Shown in pieces: positions 43,200 to 52,790 of a stretch of 64,000 nucleotides of DNA. The notes under the pieces were generated by a model that did no database searches, was not told where the DNA came from, and saw only the letters and a list, made by a program, of their open reading frames with translations. The stretch is taken from NCBI GenBank assembly GCA_902801565.1, contig CADCIX010000009.1, positions 1-64,000 of the forward strand. Direction: 5' to 3'. Positions within the stretch are counted from its first letter, which is position 1, and each line of letters begins with the position of its first letter. This DNA comes from an uncultured Veillonellaceae bacterium (GTDB lineage: Bacteria; Bacillota; Negativicutes; Selenomonadales; Selenomonadaceae). The translations under genes and the position numbers were made by a program.

Positions 43200-44153
43200 T
43201 TACGCATTCATCTCCACAGCAGCCTGGGATTCCATGATTTCTTCCGTCGATTCCTCCGCATCATCAAGATAGTTCCCCGTCCCCTCAAGGATTTCCTCGG
43301 GGGGAAGCACTGCCTTCAAAGACTCGATGGCCACCTCCACCATATCGTCCTCCGGCGGGCGGGTGGTGAGATGTTGGAGCCAAAGCCCCGGCAGGATTGC
43401 CATATGGATGAGCCTGTTCTTTGATCGTCCCGCCAGACGGATGATCTCATAGGAAATCCCCGCCACCACCGGCAGCAGGACCAGACGGCTTGCAATGCGC
43501 AGCCAGAGATCCGGCCAGCCGAGGAAGGCAAAGACGAAAATGCTCACCAGCATGACAATGAGCAGAAAAGCCGTGCCACAGCGGGGATGAAGCCTCGGAA
43601 ACTGCTGCACGTTCTCCACTGTCAGGGGCTTTCCGGCCTCATAGCAGAAAATCGTCTGGTGTTCCGCCCCATGATACTGGAACACCCTGCGGATATCCTT
43701 CATGCGGGAAATCCCCCAGATATAGAGCAGGAAAATCCCCAACCGCAAAAAGCCCTCCATGAGGTTCAGGAACACCGGGTCCTCCGTGATGACATGGAAA
43801 AGCTTCGCCGCCCCTGTGGGAATCGCAATGAAGAGGATGCTTGCCAATACCAGTGCAAAGACAATCGTCCCCGCCAGTTCCTTATCGGAAAGCTGCTCAT
43901 CCTCCTCCCCGGCCATCTTTGCCGAGTAGGAGAGGGACCGGATGCCAAGCACCAGGGACTCCACCAGGGAGACCACACCGCGCAGGAACGGCTTCTTCAA
44001 TATGGGGAACCGTTCCGAAATGGAATTCACGGGCTTCACCTCCACGGCGATCCTGCCGCCGGGCTCCCGCACCGCTGTGGCAGAAAGCTTCGGTCCCCGC
44101 ATCATGACGCCCTCTATGACGGCCTGTCCGCCCACCATCAATCTATCGCTCAA
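43200..44153 (-). CDS. DUF1385 (YqhQ-like) membrane protein
   Basis: Protein of about 317 residues with the DUF1385 signature [23 protein letters not shown] at its N terminus, several membrane helices and [22 protein letters not shown] plus [20 protein letters not shown]. It is a conserved Firmicutes family of unknown role, often adjacent to prfA or rpmE. The likely start is the TTG at 44153 with AAGGGG seven bases upstream. An acidic tail ([17 protein letters not shown]) is exposed to the cytoplasm. Confidence 0.88.
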   Translation of the reverse strand: MSDRLMVGGQAVIEGVMMRGPKLSATAVREPGGRIAVEVKPVNSISERFPILKKPFLRGVVSLVESLVLGIRSLSYSAKMAGEEDEQLSDKELAGTIVFALVLASILFIAIPTGAAKLFHVITEDPVFLNLMEGFLRLGIFLLYIWGISRMKDIRRVFQYHGAEHQTIFCYEAGKPLTVENVQQFPRLHPRCGTAFLLIVMLVSIFVFAFLGWPDLWLRIASRLVLLPVVAGISYEIIRLAGRSKNRLIHMAILPGLWLQHLTTRPPEDDMVEVAIESLKAVLPPEEILEGTGNYLDDAEESTEEIMESQAAVEMNA

Positions 44154-44339
44154 AGGAATTCCCCTTTCCACAGCCTGCCAACTTTCTATAACATCCTGTA
44201 ATATACAGTTCCACACTGAATTTTAGATGATAGCAATGCTCCTGTCAACCGCCTGAAATATTGCAGAAATCTTTGCGAAACCACATGACATCCCCCTGCA
44301 AATCATGTATACTATGGGGTATATGATCATCGGCACGCC

Positions 44340-44888
44340 CTAGAGAAACTTCTGAATGATCTCTGCGGCAAGATTCCGACCTCCACGCCCTGCATCCCCT
44401 CCGGTGCATGCCATGGTTGCACTGTAGCGGTCATCCCCGTAATATTTGAGCTTGTAGTGCTTGCGTCCCTGCTCCGCCAGATCGATACCGAGATCTTCCA
44501 GTTTCCTCCGCAAAGAAGCATCCAGATCCTTATACCCTTTCAGCGCAGTCTTCAGCGCCTTTGCCTTCTTGTCCGGGATGCCCTCCACGACATTGTGCGA
44601 CAAGAGATCTTCCAGGATATCCGCCCGACGGGTGCCCTGTGGCATGCCCTTGCGGGCTTCCTTAAGAATGTCCACGAGAATTTCCCGAATCTCCCCGGGA
44701 TAGAGATCGCATTCTTTCCCCGGCTTCAGGAGTTCGTTTCCCATGGCCTTTCCGGCGATGGAATGTTCCTGCAGTCTCCGTTCCAAGGCTTCCTTCTCTG
44801 CCTGCAGGATCTCGTTTTTCGCCTGCAGATCGTCGATTTCCCTGTCGTAATACGCCATCATCTCCTCGATGGTCTGCGGTTTGCCCAT
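44340..44888 (-). CDS. Hypothetical protein with coiled coil
   Basis: Unrecognised protein of 182 residues. The N-terminal half is a coiled coil (MMAYYDREIDDLQAKNEILQ and onward). The C-terminal half has a conserved-looking ending: LEDLGIDLAEQGRKHYKLKY, then YSATMACTGGDAGRGGRNLA. Its KGMPQGTRRADILEDLL segment could bind nucleic acid. GGAGG precedes the ATG at 44888 by five bases; it stands alone between a terminator upstream and an imperfect hairpin (about 44305-44332) downstream. Confidence 0.75.
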   Translation of the reverse strand: MGKPQTIEEMMAYYDREIDDLQAKNEILQAEKEALERRLQEHSIAGKAMGNELLKPGKECDLYPGEIREILVDILKEARKGMPQGTRRADILEDLLSHNVVEGIPDKKAKALKTALKGYKDLDASLRRKLEDLGIDLAEQGRKHYKLKYYGDDRYSATMACTGGDAGRGGRNLAAEIIQKFL

Positions 44889-44918
44889 GATTTCCTCCTC
44901 TTCCGTGCCGTACGACGC

Positions 44919-44954
44919 AAAAAGCTTGCAGCTCTCATTGACTGCAAGCTTTTT
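44919..44954. terminator. Bidirectional hairpin after desulfoferrodoxin
   Basis: AAAAAGCTTGCAG / CTGCAAGCTTTTT with a 10-base loop. It ends the desulfoferrodoxin transcript just upstream of the next gene. Confidence 0.8.
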
Positions 44955-44978
44955 GTATTCCAGCAATCTTTTACTCAA

Positions 44979-45365
44979 TCATACATCGGCCTTCCAAAGC
45001 CCGTGGAGGTTGCAATAGGCAAACACTGCCACCGGCTCATCACCGGGCGCAATCTGGAAGACCGCCTCCGGTGCATCCTCAGGCGTCAGGTGGCGCATCT
45101 GCGCTCCCAGCTTCGTCTGCAGGTGAATCCACTCAATGAAATGCTCCGGCGTCATCGGATGCGCTGCAGAGCCAACCTTCACGGTGACTTTCTGCGTCGC
45201 CTTGTCGAATTCGGGAACCGGCACATGCTTCTCCTGAGCTGCATCCGTCGTGTTTGCCTCAAGCGCCGCCATCGGCTTGCCGCAACAAACGAGAGGCCCG
45301 CCGCCCTCATGGATCAGCCCGATAATGTTGCCACAGAGTTCACACCGGAAAAATTTGTTTGCCAT
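44979..45365 (-). CDS. Desulfoferrodoxin (superoxide reductase)
   Basis: Two-iron superoxide reductase of 128 residues, reducing superoxide to hydrogen peroxide without releasing oxygen, as used by anaerobes. The desulforedoxin-like centre I is complete (C8, C11, C27, C28). Centre II ligands follow: His in QEKHVPVP, His in SAAHPMTPEHF, His in WIHLQT, and the Cys/His pair in AYCNLHGLWKA. AAAGGGGG precedes the ATG. It is monocistronic, closed by the hairpin at 44919-44954. Confidence 0.95.
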   Translation of the reverse strand: MANKFFRCELCGNIIGLIHEGGGPLVCCGKPMAALEANTTDAAQEKHVPVPEFDKATQKVTVKVGSAAHPMTPEHFIEWIHLQTKLGAQMRHLTPEDAPEAVFQIAPGDEPVAVFAYCNLHGLWKADV

Positions 45366-45454
45366 AAAATTTCCCCCTTTTTCTCATGTGATATATCTTC
45401 ATGCCCCTCAGCGAAGGCCTCATATAGCCGCCCCGCATCAGGCATTGACGACAC

Positions 45455-46537
45455 TTATGCAATCGTAACGTTCAGGCTCTCCTTTTTCAGAACAGCTGCC
45501 TGCATGAGGAAATCCACATCCTCATCGATCAATTCCAGCATGATATCCGCAAAGCGCGGATCGAACTGCGTTCCCCTGCCTCGCTCAATCTCCGTGCGCA
45601 CCCGCTCCTGCTCCATGACATCGCGGTAACTGCGCCTGGAAGTCATGGCATCATAGGCATCGGCAACCGCAATCATCCTTGCATCCAGAGGTATCTCGGT
45701 CTCCCGAAGCCCATCGGGATATCCCCTTCCGTCCCAGCGCTCATGGTGGGAACGGGCACCAATGCTGAGCTTCGGAAACTCCACAATGGTCTTGAGAATA
45801 TCCGAGCCAATCGTCGTATGGGACTTGATGATCTCATATTCCTCATCGGTCAGACGGGAGGGCTTGTTGATGATGGTACCGGGCACACCGATTTTTCCGA
45901 TGTCATGCAACAGCCCCATGCAGTAGAGCTCACGCTGCCGGTCAGGGGACTCGCCGGCCCTCTGGGCGATGAGCCGCACATAATCCGCGACACGCTGGGA
46001 ATGGCCCTGGGTGTACTTATCCTTTGCATCAATGGTCTTGACCAAGGCCAGCACCGTCTGGTCAAACAAGCGCTCACTGGCCGCCAGGCGTTGCTCCGCC
46101 AATTGTGTCTGGCGCACCACTTCTTGCTGCAGATGGCGCTTGAGATACTCGTTCTGGACAATCCGGTGGGCCCGCTCCTTCAGCACCATCGGCGCAAAGG
46201 GCTTGCGCACGAAATCCACGGCTCCCGAATGGAACATCTCCGTTTCCAGCTCGATGTCCATTTCCCCTGTCATGATGATGACAGGAACATCATCCATCTC
46301 TCTCCTGCGGCGCATCTCCTGCAGGACTTCCAGCCCGTTCATGACAGGCATCTTATAGTCCATCAGCACCAGGTCCACACTGTGGCCTGCCAGATAATCC
46401 AAGGCTTCCTGCCCGGAACTCTTCTTTATGACCTTTGCCTGTTTGCCAAGGATTGACCCCACCATAAACAGGTTCACTTCATCATCATCCACTGCCAGAA
46501 TAACCGGGGGAATCTCTTCATATAACTTGCTTGTCAT
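45455..46537 (-). CDS. Response regulator with HD-GYP phosphodiesterase domain
   Basis: Protein of 360 residues: receiver domain (residues 12-130, phosphoacceptor D60 in LVLMDYKMPVMNG, acidic DDD near the start), a helical linker, then an HD-GYP domain with GHSQRV, HDIGKIGVPG and HHERWDGRGYPDG. HD-GYP proteins degrade cyclic di-GMP (or related dinucleotides), and all metal ligands appear present. GAGG precedes the ATG at 46537. No partner kinase is adjacent. It may affect motility, since a chemoreceptor is present elsewhere. Confidence 0.95.
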   Translation of the reverse strand: MTSKLYEEIPPVILAVDDDEVNLFMVGSILGKQAKVIKKSSGQEALDYLAGHSVDLVLMDYKMPVMNGLEVLQEMRRRREMDDVPVIIMTGEMDIELETEMFHSGAVDFVRKPFAPMVLKERAHRIVQNEYLKRHLQQEVVRQTQLAEQRLAASERLFDQTVLALVKTIDAKDKYTQGHSQRVADYVRLIAQRAGESPDRQRELYCMGLLHDIGKIGVPGTIINKPSRLTDEEYEIIKSHTTIGSDILKTIVEFPKLSIGARSHHERWDGRGYPDGLRETEIPLDARMIAVADAYDAMTSRRSYRDVMEQERVRTEIERGRGTQFDPRFADIMLELIDEDVDFLMQAAVLKKESLNVTIA

Positions 46538-46642
46538 TTTGATTCTCCTCGTAAATCACAGAGAAAACCGTACTCATCTCTATTGTCTCTTTTTTTTATA
46601 AAAAAAGCAATAGGTTCCCGAAAATAAAACAAACAATTTTTT

Positions 46643-47542
46643 CTACCCCCTGGATTTGGCATTGAGAAAATGGTAAAGCGCTCCCAACAATGCCGCATCG
46701 TTGCGGAATTTGGCAAAGACCAGCTCTGTGGACTCCCGGATGGGCAGGATCTGGATGCGTTCCCGCAGGGCGGCATCCAGGCGCGGGCGCAAATACTCCT
46801 CCTGCGCCATGATGCCGCCTCCCATGACGATGCGCTGAGGGTTGAGCACACAGCAGACATTCGCCAGAGCCGAGGCGATGCGCTGCACCATGCCGTCTAT
46901 GGCCTGGACTGCGTCCTCCTTTCCCGCCTTAGCATCGGCAAAGATGCGCTCCCCGTCAAGACTGGAAGTCGCCACGCCGCGCTTTTGGGCAATCTCCCGC
47001 ACCAGGGCAGCGGTGGAACTGGTTTCCTCCAGTTTGACGCCGTTCCCCATATCCATGAAGCCGAACTCTCCTGCACTGTTTGCCGCACCATGGAGAAGCT
47101 TGCCATCCAGGACGATGCAGCCACCGATGCCGGTTCCCACGGCCATGCAGACGACGGATCGGGCGCCGCGTCCGGCTCCCAGCCAGCACTCCCCAAGGCC
47201 CACGGCATTCACATCGTTCTCCACCGCGCAGGGAATGCCGCAGCGCCTCTCCATCTCCTCCTTGAGCTTCGTGCCCGTGTAGCCCGGGAAGGTATTTCCC
47301 ACAAAGATGATTTCCCCTTTTTCCGCATCCACGATGCCCGGAGAGGCAATCGCAATTCCTGCAGCCTCAAAGGAATCACGGTACCCTTCCACGATTCTCT
47401 GAAGGCTGTCCAGGAATGCCGTCACTCCCTTCTCCCTGATTTCCGTTGCCACAGAGCCCTTTCGGAGAAGATTTCCCTCTTCATCTGCCAGGCCATGCTT
47501 GATGAAGGTTCCGCCAATATCCATGCACACATAATGCTTCAT
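46643..47542 (-). CDS. ROK-family sugar kinase
   Basis: Cytoplasmic protein of 299 residues: N-terminal ATP-phosphate motif MDIGGTFIKHGLAD, AIASPGIVD, sugar-binding ENDVNAVGLGE, and AVGTGIGGCIV. The usual ROK zinc motif (CxCGxxGC) is absent; the region reads AGEFGFMDMG, as in some ROK kinases acting on acyl-hexosamines or beta-glucosides. No helix-turn-helix, so a kinase, not a repressor. It follows the VWA gene by 15 bases, but its own ribosome site (GGAG) is clear. Confidence 0.9.
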   Translation of the reverse strand: MKHYVCMDIGGTFIKHGLADEEGNLLRKGSVATEIREKGVTAFLDSLQRIVEGYRDSFEAAGIAIASPGIVDAEKGEIIFVGNTFPGYTGTKLKEEMERRCGIPCAVENDVNAVGLGECWLGAGRGARSVVCMAVGTGIGGCIVLDGKLLHGAANSAGEFGFMDMGNGVKLEETSSTAALVREIAQKRGVATSSLDGERIFADAKAGKEDAVQAIDGMVQRIASALANVCCVLNPQRIVMGGGIMAQEEYLRPRLDAALRERIQILPIRESTELVFAKFRNDAALLGALYHFLNAKSRG

Positions 47543-47557
47543 GCCGCCAATGCTCCT

Positions 47558-49246
47558 TTACCCTCCACGAATCTCCTTTTCCAGCAACTCCCCCACCACA
47601 TCGGCAATCTGCCGGATTTTCGCAATGCGGGCGTAATTGCTGCCGTATATTTTCTTGGCATAGTTTTCCACAATGCCCTCGGAAAAGACGCTGTTCACGA
47701 TGCCCACGACCTTGATACCCTGTCGGCGAAGCTCCCGGACAGCCTCTGCCGTATCCTTTACCGCATCTTCCTGCAGATAGCGGTGGGAAGGATGAATGCC
47801 ATGGGAGGGGATATCCGTCTCATCGCTGGGATAGGCATCCGTCAGCACCAGCATCAGCCGCTTGCCGGAGACATCCCCGAAAAACTCCGACGCAGAGCGA
47901 AGAGCAAGCCCGTCGCGATTCCAGCCCTGGGCGGAATAACCGAATACCCCCTCTGCCGTGCCATCGGAAAATCCCTTCATGCGCTGCAGGACCGTATAGC
48001 CGTACATGCTGCAAAAGGACACCACAGAGATGGGGAGCCCTGCCTGCCGCACCCCCTCTGCAATGACGTACGCCTGAGAGGCAATCATCTCCTGCTGCGC
48101 CTCCCGTGAGGCAGAGGCATCCAGCAAGAGCAGCAGGGAAATATTCCCATAAGCGGATTCCTCCCAGGCGGAAAATATCCTCGTATCCCTGAGATATTCC
48201 GCCCGCCAGACCCGGCTGGGGCGCAGCATGCCATACCGGGAGGAAAGCTCCGTGGGCTGCCGGTAGACCGCAAGGCAGTTCTTCAGATGCTCCTTGAGAC
48301 GCGCGGCTCCTGTGCGGTACTGGGAACGATGGGCCTGATACCAGGCCAGGTTCTGCGGCCGTGCCTCTCCATTTCCTGTCGAAAGCCAGAGGTGCACTCC
48401 TTCATGGGCATCCTTGCAGAATTCCTGCTCCATCCGCCCCATATAGGCCCGGCTGCACAAAAGGGGCCCAAATCGCTCCTCCAATTCCCTTTCGCAAGCC
48501 TGAGCGTTTTTCCCGCCAAAAAATCCATCTCTTCCACCCGGCTCCTGTGTGCCGCCCTCCAGCAAAACGGGATGGGACGGCAGGGAATCGCCAGTTGCCT
48601 GCTCCCTCTGCATGGGAAGCCATTTTCGCAAGAATGCCGTGAAACGTGGACCGAGAAGGAAATGGATCCTCTTTCGCTGCAGGTTCGTGAAGTGAAAGCG
48701 AAAAAAGGTCTTCCAGATCCGCTGCATCTCGCGGATGATGTCCTCCGTCCCCATGGTGCCGGAAAAGCGCAGGGACTCATAGAGCCGCTTGTCCCAGGGA
48801 TTCCGAAGGCCCGTGGGCTCTCCCAGGATCTCGCGGCATCTTCCTCGTTTAAGCCCATGGACGATCTCGCTTCTCATCATGAGCTGCTGCATGGAGAGGT
48901 CGATATCGTCCTCCAGCCATCGCCGCGCATGCTCCCTGCGAAGGGAAGGCAGCACGGGGCGGGAGGCAGATTCCCGTTCATAGGCGGCCTGCTCCAGCCC
49001 CAGCCACAGGATATCGGTGAAAAGGTCCCGCAGAAGGGAATCATCGAAACCGTGCGCATAGGCAGAGAGCTTTTCCGCATCATAGTGGCGGTGCACAAAA
49101 CCCACAATGGAATTGAGATAGAGGTCGGGACTGCCATCCCGATGAAAGGCCATGAACTCCGGCTGAAAGCCATAATCCCCTGCCGCGGTCCATATGGTAT
49201 TCAAGGCGCGCCGCTGCCGGGAGTTTCTCCCGTTCCCCCGGCTCAC
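47558..49246 (-). CDS. VWA-domain protein, partner of the MoxR ATPase
   Basis: Protein of 562 residues with a helical N-terminal part and a C-terminal von Willebrand A domain. The MIDAS site is visible as LLLLDASASREAQQ (DxSxS), with LTDAYPSDE further on supplying the late aspartate. Similar CobT/NorD/ViaA-type proteins pair with MoxR-family AAA+ ATPases to remodel or activate metalloenzymes or membrane complexes. Start overlaps the stop of the MoxR gene (ATGA). The target is unknown; trkA directly upstream is the only context clue. Confidence 0.85.
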   Translation of the reverse strand: MSRGNGRNSRQRRALNTIWTAAGDYGFQPEFMAFHRDGSPDLYLNSIVGFVHRHYDAEKLSAYAHGFDDSLLRDLFTDILWLGLEQAAYERESASRPVLPSLRREHARRWLEDDIDLSMQQLMMRSEIVHGLKRGRCREILGEPTGLRNPWDKRLYESLRFSGTMGTEDIIREMQRIWKTFFRFHFTNLQRKRIHFLLGPRFTAFLRKWLPMQREQATGDSLPSHPVLLEGGTQEPGGRDGFFGGKNAQACERELEERFGPLLCSRAYMGRMEQEFCKDAHEGVHLWLSTGNGEARPQNLAWYQAHRSQYRTGAARLKEHLKNCLAVYRQPTELSSRYGMLRPSRVWRAEYLRDTRIFSAWEESAYGNISLLLLLDASASREAQQEMIASQAYVIAEGVRQAGLPISVVSFCSMYGYTVLQRMKGFSDGTAEGVFGYSAQGWNRDGLALRSASEFFGDVSGKRLMLVLTDAYPSDETDIPSHGIHPSHRYLQEDAVKDTAEAVRELRRQGIKVVGIVNSVFSEGIVENYAKKIYGSNYARIAKIRQIADVVGELLEKEIRGG

Positions 49247-50148
49247 CCCGCAAACACCTGCGAGGCATCCATGTCCTTTGGCACTCTCAGATCCATGATG
49301 TCTTCCACCATCCTGCGCTCCTCCTCATCCTGGCATTTGTTCGAAATGCCCATGGCCAGGGCGGGATGCACAGCAAGGCCCATCTTCACCAGACGCAGGG
49401 CATCCAGAAGGCCGCGAAGATCCACCGCCTTCCCGGAAATCTCCCGATGCTCGCATTTCTGCTGCAGATCATGGAAAAATCCCGTAAACATCTGAGCGGC
49501 CTTCTTCTGCAGTGAGGGGAATTCGTAAGAAAGCAACTTTAGTAAGTTTCCTTCAGAAAGTTCCGGGAGCTGAAGCACCACGAAGCGGGAGAGAAGTGCC
49601 TCGTTCAGCTCCCTTGTGCCGGCATATCCATAATTCATCGTGGCGATGAACCGCGCCGCCGGATGCAGGGAAATGCGCTCGTAGCCGGGAACATCCAGCA
49701 TGCGCCGATGGTCCAGCAGGGAATGAAGCACCGCCATCGCCTCATTGCGTGCCATGTTGATCTCGTCCAGGATGCAGAAGCCCCCCTGCCTGGCACATTC
49801 ATGAACCGGGCCGGGACGGAAACGAACCTCGCCGCCGACAAAGGTATCCATCCCGATGAGATAGGAGGCATCCATATTGATATGGAAGGAAACATTCCAG
49901 TCGGGCCTCCCAAACATCATAGCAAGATTTTCCGCCAGCACATTCTTCCCCGTCGCCTTCGGCCCCATCAGCAGAAGATTCTCTCCCGCCAGCAGGGCTG
50001 TAACTGCCTGTTCCAGCACCTCGCCGCCAAAATAGGGATAGCGCGGCTTCGCAATCGGACGCGCACCCGTCCATGGATATTTCCTGCGGTATTCCTCAAT
50101 CCCCGACAGTACTTCCTGCCGAAGCTCCCCTGTCTGACCGTCCATCAT
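49243..50148 (-). CDS. MoxR-family AAA+ ATPase
   Basis: ATPase of 301 residues: Walker A LLMGPKATGKNVLAENLA, Walker B CILDEINMARNEAM, sensor 1 FIATMNYGYAGTRELNEAL, arginine finger SRF, and a C-terminal lid domain. The Walker A shows GKN where most have GKT/S, an unusual substitution at the magnesium-coordinating site, so ATP turnover may be slow. It starts 7 bases after trkA stops and overlaps the VWA gene. The pair is of the RavA-ViaA / NorQ-NorD type. Confidence 0.88.
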   Translation of the reverse strand: MMDGQTGELRQEVLSGIEEYRRKYPWTGARPIAKPRYPYFGGEVLEQAVTALLAGENLLLMGPKATGKNVLAENLAMMFGRPDWNVSFHINMDASYLIGMDTFVGGEVRFRPGPVHECARQGGFCILDEINMARNEAMAVLHSLLDHRRMLDVPGYERISLHPAARFIATMNYGYAGTRELNEALLSRFVVLQLPELSEGNLLKLLSYEFPSLQKKAAQMFTGFFHDLQQKCEHREISGKAVDLRGLLDALRLVKMGLAVHPALAMGISNKCQDEEERRMVEDIMDLRVPKDMDASQVFAG

Positions 50149-50154
50149 CGCTTG

Positions 50155-51501
50155 CTAATCCTTTCCTTTGAAATACTTCATGACCTTCTGTGCAAATTTC
50201 GTCTGGATGAAGAGAATGATGCGATCCCCCGGCAGGAGTTCCGTCATGCCGCCAGGGATTGCAGCTGTGCCATTTCGCACATAGGCGCAGACAAGGCATT
50301 CCTTGGGAAGTTTTGCCTCCATGAGTTTCTTGTGGGCAACAGGAGCGCCTTCCTGCACGATGACCTCGATGGCCTCGGCCTTGGCACCCTCCAGATAGGA
50401 AACGGACACCACGCCGCCACGGCGGGCAAAGGCCATGACCTCGCTGGCGGAGAGCAGGCGGGCGGAAACGACCACATCCACGCCAACCTTTTCCATGAGA
50501 TCCACGTATTCATTGCGCGCCACGCGCACCACCGTCTTGCGGGCCTTGAGATGCTTGGCCAGAAGCGCCAGCATGAGATTCAGCTTGTCATCCTCCGTGA
50601 GGCAGATGACCACATCGGCAGATCCCACCCCCTCCTCCATCAGGAGATCGATGTCCGTGCCATCGCCGTAGATGGCAATGCCGTCCGTGAGCTGTTCTGC
50701 CATAAGGCGGCAGCGCTCCTGGTCCCGTTCAATGACCTTGACCTTCACCTTCTGGGCATCCAGCAGACGCGCCAATGCCCGTCCCGTCCTTCCCGCGCCG
50801 ATGATCATGACGCGTTCCAGCTTGCGGGCATCCCGCTGCACGAAATTCTGGCTGAATTTCTCGATTTCCTCGGGCATACCGATGAAATAGGCATTGTCAT
50901 GCACCATGAAGCTGTCGTCGCCATGGGGAATGATCATGCGGTGGTCGCGAAAGATCATGCCCGCCAGCACGCCCTTCGGAAGTTTCAAGTCCTTCAGGGG
51001 AACCCCTGCCAATTTTGAACGGCGTCGTATCTTCGCCTCAAAGAGTCGCACCTTCCCATGGGCAAAATCCTCCACGTTGAGGGCCGCCGGCGTCATGAGG
51101 ATGCGGTTGATCTCATGGGCGGTGATGAGCTCCGGGTTCAGCATGAGATCGATGTCGAAATTTTCCTTGAGATAGTCCTTGGCCTCCGACATGAACTGCA
51201 TATCGCGGATGCGGGCAACCGTGTGGGTAATCCCATGTTTCTTGGCAAGGATACAAGCCACCATGTTCACCTCGTCACTGCCCGTAACGGCAATGAGGAT
51301 GCCGGCCCCCTTGATATCAGGGTCGTTCATGGTGATGGGGCTTGCGCCGTTGGCATGGATGGTCAGCACGTCCAGCGTGTTCTTCACCGCTTCCAGCTGC
51401 CCTTCCTCATGGTCCACCATCACCACGTCAAACTGTTCCTGGGACAGGACTTCCGCGATGCTGTACCCCAGCTTTCCTGCTCCCACAATGACAATGCGCA
51501 T
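50155..51501 (-). CDS. trkA: Trk potassium-uptake regulator TrkA
   Basis: Cytoplasmic gating subunit of 448 residues made of two tandem RCK halves: Rossmann motifs IVGAGKLGYSIAE at the start and MIIGAGRTGRALA near residue 235, each followed by a TrkA-C domain. It binds NAD(H) and ATP to gate a TrkH/G channel, which is not in the window. GGGAGG precedes the ATG. Its upstream region holds tandem promoter-like repeats. The trkA-moxR-VWA-ROK genes are tightly spaced. Confidence 0.95.
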   Translation of the reverse strand: MRIVIVGAGKLGYSIAEVLSQEQFDVVMVDHEEGQLEAVKNTLDVLTIHANGASPITMNDPDIKGAGILIAVTGSDEVNMVACILAKKHGITHTVARIRDMQFMSEAKDYLKENFDIDLMLNPELITAHEINRILMTPAALNVEDFAHGKVRLFEAKIRRRSKLAGVPLKDLKLPKGVLAGMIFRDHRMIIPHGDDSFMVHDNAYFIGMPEEIEKFSQNFVQRDARKLERVMIIGAGRTGRALARLLDAQKVKVKVIERDQERCRLMAEQLTDGIAIYGDGTDIDLLMEEGVGSADVVICLTEDDKLNLMLALLAKHLKARKTVVRVARNEYVDLMEKVGVDVVVSARLLSASEVMAFARRGGVVSVSYLEGAKAEAIEVIVQEGAPVAHKKLMEAKLPKECLVCAYVRNGTAAIPGGMTELLPGDRIILFIQTKFAQKVMKYFKGKD

Positions 51502-51528
51502 ATCCCGGCCTCCCTAGCTCATACTTAT

Positions 51529-51623
51529 TAAGCGTTCATATTATGCCACAAGGGCATATATTCTCGCTAAACTCCCGCTTCGTCTTTGCCTCGCGCTCTT
51601 TAAGCGTTCATATTATATCACAA
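51529..51623 (-). repeat. Dispersed 42-nt repeat and half-copy upstream of trkA
   Basis: Full copy at 51529-51570, one mismatch from the rpiB copy (GGCATAAT instead of GGTATAAT). A second half-copy at 51601-51623 has TGATATAATATGAACGCTTA on the minus strand. Both face trkA. The full copy can fold as ATGCC-CTTGT-GGCAT. Confidence 0.7.
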
Positions 51624-51705
51624 AGCTAATACCGAAGGCAAAAGAAGCCCCGCCATGCAAAACGCATGACGGGGAAAACAAATTAAGGGAGAGCTATATT
51701 TCAAT

Positions 51706-52638
51706 TCAATCGGCAAAAAGCTGTGTGGAGAGGTAGCGGTCCCCGGTATCGGGGAGCAGGGCGACGATGGTCTTTCCCTTGAACTCGGGGCGCTTCGCAA
51801 GCTGCACCGCAGCGGCGAGGGCTGCGCCGGAGGAAATGCCCACGAGGATTCCCTCGGAGCGGGAGAACTGACGGCCATACTGGAAAGCATCCTCATTGTC
51901 AATGGGAAGCACTTCATCGTAGACCTTCGTGTCCAGAGTATCCGGCACGAACCCTGCGCCGATGCCCTGAATCTTGTGGGGGCCTGGCTGGCCCTTGCTG
52001 AGGACCGGGGATGTGGCGGGCTCCACGGCAACGACCTTCACATCGCCTTTCTGCTTCTTGAGGTAATGCCCGACACCCGTAAGTGTCCCACCGGTGCCGA
52101 CACCAGCCACAAAGGCATCCACCTTGCCTGCGGTGTCCTCCCAGATCTCCGGGCCCGTGGCTGCCTCATGGGCTGCGGGATTTGCGGGATTGGTGAACTG
52201 CGAGGGGATAAAGGCATGGGGAATCTCCTTTGCCAGTTCCTCTGCCTTGGCGATGGCGCCCTTCATGCCCTTGGAACCCTCTGTCAGCACGATTTCCGCG
52301 CCGTAGGCCTTCAGGAGATTGCGCCGTTCCACGCTCATGGTTTCCGGCATGGTGAGAATGGCCCGATAGCCCCTGGATGCCGCGACACTGGCAAGGCCAA
52401 TACCTGTATTGCCGCTGGTAGGCTCTATGATGACGGAGTCCTTCGTGAGCTTGCCGGACTTTTCCGCCTGCTCCACCATGGCAATGGCAATGCGGTCCTT
52501 CACGCTGCCTGCCGGATTGAAATATTCCAGTTTTACGAGGATATCCGCCTCAAGGCCATTTGCCTTCGCAAAATTCTTTGCCCGGAGCAGCGGGGTCTTG
52601 CCGATGAGTTCTGTGACGCTATCATAAATTTTTCCCAT
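51706..52638 (-). CDS. cysK: Cysteine synthase A
   Basis: O-acetylserine sulfhydrylase of 310 residues. The PLP lysine is in [14 protein letters not shown], the phosphate loop is [16 protein letters not shown], and [18 protein letters not shown] follows. It makes cysteine from O-acetylserine and sulfide. GGAGG precedes the ATG at 52638. Divergent from a CymR-like Rrf2 regulator, the same pairing logic as CymR-CysK in Bacillus and Staphylococcus. Confidence 0.96.
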   Translation of the reverse strand: MGKIYDSVTELIGKTPLLRAKNFAKANGLEADILVKLEYFNPAGSVKDRIAIAMVEQAEKSGKLTKDSVIIEPTSGNTGIGLASVAASRGYRAILTMPETMSVERRNLLKAYGAEIVLTEGSKGMKGAIAKAEELAKEIPHAFIPSQFTNPANPAAHEAATGPEIWEDTAGKVDAFVAGVGTGGTLTGVGHYLKKQKGDVKVVAVEPATSPVLSKGQPGPHKIQGIGAGFVPDTLDTKVYDEVLPIDNEDAFQYGRQFSRSEGILVGISSGAALAAAVQLAKRPEFKGKTIVALLPDTGDRYLSTQLFAD

Positions 52639-52661
52639 AGTAAACGCCTCCATAGTTAAAA

Positions 52662-52712
52662 CATATATGATTAATATGCTTATATTTTATCCATCTCACA
52701 TCCATTTGTCAA
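52662..52712 (-). promoter_or_regulatory. cysK promoter with start-site operator candidate
   Basis: Minus strand TTGACA (52712-52707), 17-base spacer, TAAAAT (52689-52684). Directly downstream, over the start site, is CATATATGATTAATATG (52662-52678), an AT-rich imperfect palindrome also seen near the rrf2 start site. Confidence 0.65.
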
Positions 52713-52749
52713 GAGGAAAATAAATAAAACATCGTGAATTACTATGTGA

Positions 52750-52790
52750 TTGACTTTTTCCCTGACTATCGCTATGATTAACATATATGC
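52750..52790 (+). promoter_or_regulatory. Promoter of the Rrf2 regulator with shared motif
   Basis: TTGACT (52750-52755), 17-base spacer, TATGAT (52773-52778). The -10 runs into ATGATTAACATATATGC (52774-52790), whose reverse complement shares CATATATG plus TTAAT with the cysK-side motif. Confidence 0.6.

Noticed and set aside
44305-44332. Terminator ATCATGTATAC / GTATATGATC downstream of the 182-residue gene
   Set aside because: AT-rich imperfect stem without a T run; mentioned with the gene but not annotated separately.
46643-47542. ROK transcriptional repressor
   Set aside because: No N-terminal helix-turn-helix; the protein begins directly with the ATP-phosphate motif.
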